This document shows, in pieces, positions 1-4,528 of a stretch of 7,853 bases of DNA. Source of the stretch: DATFMH01 sp035267045 (GTDB lineage Bacteria; Bacteroidota; Rhodothermia; Balneolales; DATFMH01); NCBI GenBank assembly GCA_035267045.1, contig DATFMH010000145.1, forward strand, positions 1 through 7,853, in the 5' to 3' direction. Both the position numbers and the translations under genes were made by a program. A model generated the notes under the pieces. That model searched no databases, had not been told where the DNA came from, and was given only the letters and a program-made list of their open reading frames with translations. Numbering within the stretch: position 1 is the first letter of the stretch; every line of letters begins with the position of its first letter.

Positions 1-158
1 AGGATACGCACGAATCCAGTAAAATAGGCATTTACCTGGCCGGAGTGGTTTGTGGCGGTTTCAACACCAGTAAATGGTTCATTGAGAATGCCCGCATACA
101 CGCCGAACAGATTGCCAATCATATAGACAAGTTATCAGTTAGTAGTATACAATTATAA
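1..158 (+). CDS. ypdA: C-terminal end of YpdA-type bacillithiol disulfide reductase (partial)
   Basis: Frame 3 is open from the window edge to TAA at 156-158 and gives 51 residues. They include the stretch KIGIYLAGVVCGG followed by NTSKWFIENARIHAEQI. The pattern GIYLAGV-x-CGG followed by a phenylalanine-isoleucine-glutamate helix is how YpdA family FAD/NAD(P)H-dependent disulfide reductases end; the glycine-rich part is the second FAD-contacting motif near the C-terminus. In Firmicutes, YpdA reduces oxidised bacillithiol using NADPH in the cytosol. Bacteroidota carry homologues, but whether this organism makes bacillithiol cannot be seen here. The last nine or so residues (LSVSSIQL) look like a non-conserved tail. 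The catalytic and nucleotide-binding N-terminal parts lie outside the window, so a related thioredoxin-reductase-like flavoprotein remains possible. No obvious terminator follows; a short palindrome (158-172) abuts the stop codon. Confidence 0.75.
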   Translation, partial: DTHESSKIGIYLAGVVCGGFNTSKWFIENARIHAEQIANHIDKLSVSSIQL

Positions 159-172
159 GTACTTGAAGTACT
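158..172. repeat. AGTACTT palindrome at the ypdA stop codon
   Basis: AGTACTT and AAGTACT form seven-base arms around a single G, starting on the last base of the stop codon. AGTACTT occurs again at 184-190. With so short a loop it would not fold well as an RNA hairpin, and no T-run follows, so it is not a convincing terminator; a protein-binding palindrome or chance is equally likely. Confidence 0.3.
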
Positions 173-289
173 ATAAGCTGGAGAGTACTTAGATTCATTC
201 CGGGGTACGGCGAACAGATTCTTTTGCTACAGATCTCCGTAGATTTATTATTCTTATCCTGTTACTCCCTCTCAGGGGTTAATGCCACG

Positions 290-337
290 CCGGCCCCCAA
301 CGCTGTCATTCCAACCATCGCGGAGGAATCCGCAACG
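290..337 (+). repeat. Intergenic repeat, copy 1
   Basis: This segment matches 455-502 at 41 of 48 positions with no gap. The conserved core is ACCATCGCGGAGGAATC, preceded by TGTCAT and by CCGGCCCC. Dispersed repeats with a TGTCATTCCGACC...GGAGGAATC core are, from general knowledge, common between genes in Bacteroidota genomes, and they resemble small non-autonomous or REP-like elements. No coding capacity is apparent. A third, more degenerate copy lies at 4330-4356. Confidence 0.7.
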
Positions 338-454
338 GCAATTGTCCTTCACAAGCAATAAGCATGATAAACGCCCCCATTCATTGATAGATTTCCCGGC
401 AGGATTGAAAAGACCGTGAGCAGTGTCTATTACCTGTTTTTGTACATTATTCCA

Positions 455-502
455 CCGGCCCCTACCATTGTCATGCCGACCATCGCGGAGGAATCGGCAA
501 CG
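455..502 (+). repeat. Intergenic repeat, copy 2
   Basis: Second copy of the 48-bp repeat, in the same orientation as the copy at 290-337 and 165 bp from it start to start. The seven differences sit mainly in the left third; the core ACCATCGCGGAGGAATC is identical. The sequence between the copies is not obviously repeated. Confidence 0.7.
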
Positions 503-680
503 AATGAATACTTCATACCATTTATAAACAAATGAAAGCTTATTGCCCTGATTTACAAGGTCCCTGATCGGAGGCCGGGTTGACACCATTTAGTTTTAAA
601 TCAAGTATCCATCGCTAAGTACCATGCTTCTGTGCACTACACTCTATGCTGGCACCTCTGCGAAAATCTGTGGCCTAATT

Positions 681-697
681 AAAAAAAAGAGGGTAAG
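681..697 (-). terminator. U8 tract closing the SRP RNA
   Basis: On the minus strand, the 3' arm of the SRP RNA terminal helix (CTTACCCTC, 697 down to 689) is followed at once by eight T residues (688 down to 681). The long closed RNA hairpin with this U-run should itself act as an intrinsic terminator. Confidence 0.75.
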
Positions 698-790
698 CGA
701 CCCATATCGCACCGCTACAACCTTTTTGCCACTGCTACCTTCCGGTCCTGATGGAGTTCAAAGGGAGCTGGTCGTATAGGACTTACCCTC
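689..790 (-). ncRNA. ffs: Signal recognition particle RNA, small bacterial (4.5S) type
   Basis: The minus strand contains CAGGACCGGAAGGTAGCAG, the universally conserved SRP domain IV motif: a GGAA tetraloop (743-740) closed by CC/GG and flanked by the asymmetric internal loops that bind the M domain of Ffh. Where E. coli has a U-A pair next to this stem (GGUCC...GGAAG), this RNA has A-U (GGACC...GGTAG), a compensatory change that keeps the helix. The ends, GAGGGTAAG and CTTACCCTC, pair perfectly over nine bases, giving a 102-nt rod with no Alu domain, which is the usual size for the short bacterial form. With Ffh and FtsY it would target nascent inner-membrane and secreted proteins to the Sec translocon. 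A Bacteroidota-like promoter lies at the right distance upstream and a U8 tract directly downstream. The exact 5' end is inferred from the terminal helix. Confidence 0.93.
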
Positions 791-796
791 GAGCAT

Positions 797-828
797 TAAA
801 GATAAAGCTTGTTACCTACTAAAGTCAA
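797..828 (-). promoter_or_regulatory. Promoter of the SRP RNA
   Basis: Read on the minus strand, TTGAC (828-824) is followed after 19 bases by TATCTTTA (804-797). Bacteroidota housekeeping promoters have a -33 TTTG-like box and a -7 TAnnTTTG box about 19-21 bases apart. The -7 box here differs only in its final base, and it ends seven bases before the 5' end of the SRP RNA (790) predicted from the terminal helix. The agreement of spacing with an independently placed RNA end is the main support. Confidence 0.65.
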
Positions 829-902
829 CTAAAGCCTGAACATTTCTTTTGGATGGATAGAAATAATCACAGAGTAGACTGTTTTCGGATATCAACTATA
901 AT

Positions 903-939
903 ATAAAAGCCATTTCTGATCTGCCGGAATGGCTTTTAT
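903..939 (-). terminator. Intrinsic terminator of the C1B peptidase gene
   Basis: ATAAAAGCCATT (903-914) and AATGGCTTTTAT (928-939) form a perfect 12-bp stem with a 13-base loop. On the minus strand it lies 15 bases after the peptidase stop codon and its 3' arm ends in TTTTAT. The symmetry means it could work in both directions, but the only gene that runs into it here is the peptidase. Confidence 0.7.
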
Positions 940-954
940 TGTAACTGATCACTG

Positions 955-2124
955 TTAAAGTCCCATTTTCTTCTGTAGATCTTCAGGAATGGAGTTTTTA
1001 TTCACCATGATGGTTGTGGTATTCATGCGAACATATGCTGCTGAAGCGAAGAAATAACCTTTTCGCACACCTTTAACTCCCCATGAATTTTTTATACGGT
1101 AGAATGTATCTCCATTCTGATCTTTGTATAAGCCGATTATTTGCATTCCATGATCATCCTGGGTGGTATAATTATCATACATTTTTTGGCGTAACGCCTG
1201 TGTGACATCCAGCTGTTTATAAACCCTGGTAAACATGGAATCTTTTGATGCTTTTGTCATGTCTGCCCAGTTTTCAATATAATTTGGTATAACCGCCAGG
1301 CCGCGTTTGAAATTAAATCCGGCATTGCTCACATCGGCACCCCAGGCAACACTGTAGCCGTGTTTCAAAGCATTATTTATGATATCCATCATATCATTTA
1401 ATTTAACATTTTCATACTTCTCCCATTCCCAGTTATCCGGGATTTCAAGTATATAACGGCTATAATACGGATGGGTGTTATATGATGTAATAGGAATATA
1501 ATTATCCATATTCAAACCCAGATATTTTGCAAAAGATTTAGGAGTGTAAGTTTTACCTTTGTATGTGAATGTGTTAGGAGGATTTCCTAAATAACCATTA
1601 AGCGCACCGTCAAAAGCATTATGCCATTCAGGATCCAGCATACCATCGGGATTGGTGATAACAGCATTCAACATGGATTTTAAAGCCTTGTCCATTTCCA
1701 ATTCACGGTATTTTGTTTGTCCGTCGGGTAATCCTGTATAAGCGTACAACGGAACCATCCCATAACGTTCCCAAACATACTTGACATCTTCAGCTTCACC
1801 ACCTGGGCCAAATTGCATTTTACCGTGCATACGTACATATTTGGTAGCTTTGTCGCGATAGGCATGATTAACTACAAACATAGGTGATAAGTTTATATGC
1901 CCTTTGCCTGTCCGGATCAATTCCGATTCAAAAAATGATACGGTGGAAAAAGACCAGCAAGTTCCCGAAAGAGCCTGATTCTTTATGCTCGTTGTTTGCA
2001 GGTCAACGATTTTTTTTAAATGATACGGACCTACGGTAACATTGTCTTGCTGTGCATAGGTGAGATCATTGAAACTAAATAGAATGACGAACAGTGATAT
2101 GAATAATAGTGCATACTTTTTCAT
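955..2124 (-). CDS. Secreted C1B papain-like peptidase, bleomycin hydrolase / aminopeptidase C family
   Basis: A cysteine peptidase of 389 residues. A signal peptide is visible at about 1-25 (lysines, a hydrophobic run, then TYAQQ), so cleavage after Ala-24 and export to the periplasm or beyond are likely. The catalytic set is in order: Gln50 (oxyanion hole) and Cys56 in NQALSGTCWSFS, His325 in DDHGMQIIG, and Asn346 in YRIKNSWG. The LSP at 79-81 and the GPGGEAEDV segment (106-114) also fit the family. Known C1B enzymes are aminopeptidases forming a hexameric cage in the cytosol; an exported form, as here, recurs in Bacteroidota and presumably trims peptides outside the cytoplasm. The length is below the roughly 450 residues of cytosolic bleomycin hydrolases. 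The C-terminus (IPEDLQKKMGL) may fill the active-site cleft, as the C-terminal arm does in that family. The ATG was chosen because it starts the signal peptide; the upstream Shine-Dalgarno sequence is weak. The gene is monocistronic, with its own terminator and a palindrome-rich leader. Its substrate is unknown. Confidence 0.88.
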   Translation of the reverse strand: MKKYALLFISLFVILFSFNDLTYAQQDNVTVGPYHLKKIVDLQTTSIKNQALSGTCWSFSTVSFFESELIRTGKGHINLSPMFVVNHAYRDKATKYVRMHGKMQFGPGGEAEDVKYVWERYGMVPLYAYTGLPDGQTKYRELEMDKALKSMLNAVITNPDGMLDPEWHNAFDGALNGYLGNPPNTFTYKGKTYTPKSFAKYLGLNMDNYIPITSYNTHPYYSRYILEIPDNWEWEKYENVKLNDMMDIINNALKHGYSVAWGADVSNAGFNFKRGLAVIPNYIENWADMTKASKDSMFTRVYKQLDVTQALRQKMYDNYTTQDDHGMQIIGLYKDQNGDTFYRIKNSWGVKGVRKGYFFASAAYVRMNTTTIMVNKNSIPEDLQKKMGL

Positions 2125-2249
2125 TGAATCTTCGTTTTAAGTTACGGACTCAATAGTCCAATACATTTTAAATAAGGGGACAATGTGAAGACCGGTATAC
2201 AGGCCGGTTTATGATAAGTGTTTACCCAAAATCACATTGACAAAGGATT

Positions 2250-2305
2250 AATGTGACATAATTTGTAAGTAACATCCCCTGCTAAGTACAAAATTATGTT
2301 ACATT
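2250..2305. promoter_or_regulatory. Large imperfect palindrome upstream of the peptidase gene
   Basis: Positions 2250-2267 pair with 2287-2305 over 18 base pairs, with one G·T wobble and one bulged A, around a 19-base spacer. The left end AATGTGA (2250-2256) can instead pair perfectly with TCACATT (2232-2238). On the minus strand the right arm contains TAATTTTG (2296-2289), an exact match to the Bacteroidota -7 consensus TAnnTTTG pointing at the peptidase gene, but no -33 box sits at the expected distance. Transcription from there would give a leader of about 158 nt. The arrangement could be an operator over a promoter or an RNA structure; the sequence alone does not decide. It lies about 126-181 bases before the peptidase start. 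Confidence 0.4.
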
Positions 2306-2568
2306 GTCACTTCTTTTTGCCCTCAGAGTATTTCAATTCAGTAACTTACAGAATTTTAACCTTTATAAGAAGCATGAAATAACCCTTGGTTATCAACATA
2401 ATATATATTCTTAGATAACCTGGCTTATTATTTCAACCTCTAACCAGGAATCGCGGAATCGACATACGGGTTAATGATAATGATTACGTGATTTTTTTGA
2501 GTTATAGAATCATATGTATTTAACAAAAGGACACCATTAACTGCATGGGGACAGATGAATTATGTTAA

Positions 2569-2610
2569 AAATCGTTTTTAAAAGTGGTTTTTACCAAGTG
2601 GGAACGATTT
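2569..2610. repeat. Nested hairpin of unknown role
   Basis: AAATCGTT (2569-2576) and AACGATTT (2603-2610) are perfect eight-base arms. Inside them TGGT (2585-2588) and ACCA (2593-2596) close a four-T loop. No long T-run follows on either strand, so a terminator is not favoured, and no neighbouring gene is close enough to assign a role. Confidence 0.3.
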
Positions 2611-2696
2611 CTGACAACTTCACCTTATTTATAGCACTGAATAGACTTATAAAAATAGAAGTGTATTAATCATGGAGGTATTAAAAAACAGTTATT

Positions 2697-2727
2697 TATG
2701 TCGAGACACTTCTTTAGAGACGACATA
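2697..2727 (-). terminator. Possible terminator of tRNA-Ala
   Basis: TATGTCG (2697-2703) and CGACATA (2721-2727) form a perfect seven-base stem around a 17-base loop, starting seven bases past the tRNA 3' end on the minus strand. The sequence that follows is AATAACTG and then TTTTTT, so the T-run is about eight bases removed from the stem. Position and shape fit tRNA transcript termination, but the displaced T-run makes it weaker than the other terminators here. Confidence 0.4.
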
Positions 2728-2733
2728 GAAAAG

Positions 2734-2807
<74 letters not shown>

Positions 2808-2924
2808 GTCACGTAGATAAATAAAATATAACTATAATTGCTTCAATGCCATACAAAAGTTACATTTTATTATGTTTTATTTTTATGTAGAGTTCATCCT
2901 CTAATTTTTTTTCATTACCTTTTT

Positions 2925-2933
2925 TATACTTTG
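2925..2933 (+). promoter_or_regulatory. Possible -7 box of the OmpA lipoprotein gene
   Basis: TATACTTTG lies about 80 bases before the ATG. It resembles the Bacteroidota TAnnTTTG box but has three bases between TA and TTTG instead of two, and the upstream -33 region is only a T-rich run (about 2904-2912). It is the best candidate in the gap between the tRNA and the gene. Confidence 0.35.
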
Positions 2934-3011
2934 ACATCAGTAAAATACTTTAATCCATTATTTAACCTTGACCTATAAACAACAATTTAAATCTGAGTGG
3001 AGAGCTTTTTT

Positions 3012-3905
3012 ATGAAACGAACATTCAACTTTCTGCTGATTGCCATGTTATTATTCGGTGGTTTAACCGTACAAATGGCGTGTAAATCCAGTAAAGAAAC
3101 TACCAAACAAAATATTGATACTGACGGTGATGGTCTGACTGATGCTCAGGAAATCAAACTTGGTACGAATCCGAACAAAGCTGACACCGATGGTGATGGT
3201 CTCACTGACGGACAGGAGGTCAATAAGTATAAGACCAATCCTCTGGTTGCTGACACCGATGGTGATGGTTTGAATGACGGTGACGAAGTACTTACATACA
3301 AAACCGATCCTTTGAAAAAAGACACCGATGGTGATGGTCTCACTGATGGTGATGAGGTTTTAAAATATCATACCAATCCATTGAAAAAAGATTCTGATGG
3401 TGACGGACTAACTGATGCTCAGGAAGTTAATCAGTATAAAACTGATCCGAATAAAGCTGATACCGACGGTGATGGTTTCACTGACGGACAGGAAATTCAA
3501 ATGGGTACTAATCCCAATGATGCTAACGATCCTGTTTTTATCAAGCAACTGAACACCATTCATTTCGATTTTGATAAATCAAATATCGATGATCAGGCAG
3601 CTCAGCAATTGACAGAAAACGTTAAAAAGCTGCAGGAAAATCCGAAATTCAGAGTACGTGTAGATGCTTACACTGACCATGTTGGTGGCGATCAATATAA
3701 CCTGCGTCTCAGTAAACGAAGAGCAAACGCCGTATTTAAATTCTATACTGACAATGGAATTTCCGGTGATCGTATTGATGCCCGTGGATTAGGTAAAGCA
3801 CCTGTACCATGTGCCCATATGGATACACAAGGAAAAGGATGCCGCGCTAATCGCCGTGCTGAATCACATCCTATCAATCCATATAAGTATCAACCCAATA
3901 ATTAA
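3012..3905 (+). CDS. OmpA-family outer-membrane lipoprotein with six TSP3 calcium-binding repeats
   Basis: From the ATG at 3012 the product has 297 residues. Residues 1-23 form a lipoprotein-like signal peptide ending in QMA before Cys24; Gln at -3 is atypical for a lipobox, so lipidation is likely but not certain. Six thrombospondin type 3 repeats follow (36-173), each opening with an aspartate-rich calcium loop of the form DxDGDGxxD. An OmpA C-terminal peptidoglycan-binding domain covers about 182-284: it starts at IHFDFDKSNID, includes YTDHVGG and LSKRRA, and ends at NRRAE. Asp222 and Arg237 have the 15-residue spacing of the pair that binds diaminopimelate in OmpA domains. The protein probably anchors the outer membrane to peptidoglycan, with the calcium-stiffened repeats as a spacer. 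Two cysteines (267, 277) in the last loop may form a disulfide. A GTG five codons upstream (2997) is in frame, but the ATG gives the cleaner signal peptide. The gene is monocistronic, with a strong terminator. Confidence 0.88.
   Translation: MKRTFNFLLIAMLLFGGLTVQMACKSSKETTKQNIDTDGDGLTDAQEIKLGTNPNKADTDGDGLTDGQEVNKYKTNPLVADTDGDGLNDGDEVLTYKTDPLKKDTDGDGLTDGDEVLKYHTNPLKKDSDGDGLTDAQEVNQYKTDPNKADTDGDGFTDGQEIQMGTNPNDANDPVFIKQLNTIHFDFDKSNIDDQAAQQLTENVKKLQENPKFRVRVDAYTDHVGGDQYNLRLSKRRANAVFKFYTDNGISGDRIDARGLGKAPVPCAHMDTQGKGCRANRRAESHPINPYKYQPNN
3117..3527 (+). repeat. Tandem coding repeat (six TSP3 units, period about 69 bp)
   Basis: Six consecutive units of 22-23 codons begin with nearly the same DNA, GACACCGATGGTGATGG or a close variant (the core GATGGTGATGG is exact in several units). 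The unit length matches the protein repeat that begins DTDGDG and ends with NP or DP plus a lysine/alanine-rich linker. The middle units are most alike, as expected from duplication by recombination or slippage inside the gene. This is part of the coding sequence, not an array of spacers. Confidence 0.8.
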
Positions 3906-3930
3906 TTAACGGGTTAATACATAAGTATTT

Positions 3931-3970
3931 AAAAAGGCGGTTTCGATTCATTTCGAAGCCGCTTTTTTTT
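3931..3970 (+). terminator. Intrinsic terminator of the OmpA lipoprotein gene
   Basis: GCGGTTTCGA (3937-3946) pairs with TCGAAGCCGC (3953-3962), with one G·U pair and a six-base loop; the stem can extend into A5G/T-run pairs. Eight T residues (3963-3970) follow directly. It lies 31 bases after the stop codon. Confidence 0.9.
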
Positions 3971-4201
3971 ATCACCATAGGTACAAGAAAAGCGTACACA
4001 TAAATCGCCCTGGCTGTCATTACAAATGGATGGAGTCTCTCCCAAAAAATATAGAGGGAGCGGAGTGCGGTAATCGCCTTCCATCGTTATGCCACAAGTG
4101 TTATCAACGACAACAAAAAAATGTACGGATAGACCGGTGTGTTATTGCAGGTTAATCAACCCATTTTATCAACTTTTGGATATGTTTACAGTCCCAATCA
4201 A

Positions 4202-4262
4202 CGGAAGGGGATTGCCGCGTCATTCATTCGGCATTCGCCTCATTCAATCCTCGCAATGACAC
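4202..4262 (-). repeat. GTCATTGCGAGG-type intergenic element
   Basis: On the minus strand it begins GTCATTGCGAGGA and ends GCGGCAATCCCC, with a small GGC-GAAT-GCC palindrome in the middle. Elements with these two ends (GTCATTGCGAGG ... GCAATC) are widely dispersed between genes in many bacterial phyla, including Bacteroidota. The middle of this copy has drifted (repeated TTGAATGA/GAATGAATG), so it looks old. Confidence 0.55.
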
Positions 4263-4329
4263 CTTTTTTTGCTTAGAGGTAAACAAATTTATCAACTACT
4301 TACAAACTAACACAACTACCGACTATTCA

Positions 4330-4356
4330 GTCTTTCCGACCGCCATTGGAGGAATC
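4330..4356 (+). repeat. Degenerate third copy of the GGAGGAATC repeat
   Basis: GTCTTTCCGACC is followed by GGAGGAATC, matching the core of the repeats at 290-337 and 455-502 at both ends. The middle differs (GCCATT in place of ATCGC) and is one base longer. It has the same orientation as the other two copies. Confidence 0.5.
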
Positions 4357-4528
4357 TATCAGCGTTAAGTTACCTTTTTAAAGATATAAGCATGTGAAAG
4401 TTTGAGGCCATTATAGATCCCTCGAATTCCCTGGTAGGACAGCTTAGTAATGAATAATGGTTTCGCTTAGACCTGCGGAAATCTGTGGTTAAAATATTTA
4501 CGGTCTCCGGTATCCATCTTCCGGTTAA

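Larger units (their letters stand above)
159..688. other. Gene-free gap with decayed intergenic repeats
   Basis: This stretch between the ypdA end and the SRP RNA holds no convincing protein gene. What can be seen are the AGTACTT palindrome near its left edge, two copies of a 48-bp repeat (290-337 and 455-502), and the motif CTCTGCGAAAATCTGTGG (656-673), which recurs at 4472-4488. A minus-strand open frame at 272-589 runs through both repeat copies. Its protein repeats FLRDG where the DNA repeat repeats, which marks it as a by-product of the repeats and not a gene. Confidence 0.6.
2125..2733. other. Gene-free gap with several hairpins upstream of the peptidase and downstream of tRNA-Ala
   Basis: About 600 bases hold no plausible protein gene. 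What can be seen is a hairpin GGACT-CAAT-AGTCC (2146-2159) 22 bases before the peptidase ATG; ACCGG/CCGGT arms (about 2191-2208); the large palindrome at 2250-2305; ATAACC-CTT-GGTTAT (2379-2393); a nested hairpin at 2569-2610; and the hairpin after the tRNA (2697-2727). The rest is AT-rich and shows nothing I can name. Confidence 0.55.
3971..4528. other. Gene-free convergent gap with degenerate intergenic repeats
   Basis: This stretch separates two converging genes and has no credible open frame. It contains a GTCATTGCGAGG-type element on the minus strand (4202-4262), a weaker possible relative at about 4047-4075 (GAGGGAGCGGAGTGCGGTAA), a degenerate copy of the repeat at 290-337 (4330-4356), and a second CTGCGGAAATCTGTGG motif (4472-4488). 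I see no clear terminator for the PorZ-like gene entering from the right. Confidence 0.55.

Noticed and set aside
272..589. 105-codon minus-strand open frame
   Set aside because: It spans both copies of the 48-bp repeat and its protein repeats FLRDG accordingly; composition and position fit translation of an intergenic repeat, not a gene.
2672..2728. 18-residue open frame starting ATG GAG GTA
   Set aside because: It overlaps the hairpin after the tRNA, has no supporting context and is of a length expected by chance.
2997..3011. GTG at 2997 as the start of the OmpA lipoprotein
   Set aside because: It adds MESFF before a signal peptide that already begins normally with MKR at the ATG at 3012; an acidic extension in front of the lysine/arginine end is less likely.
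3117..3527. Regular 69-bp repeats suggesting a CRISPR array
   Set aside because: The units are in-frame codons of TSP3 repeats in an OmpA lipoprotein, with no unrelated spacers between identical repeats.
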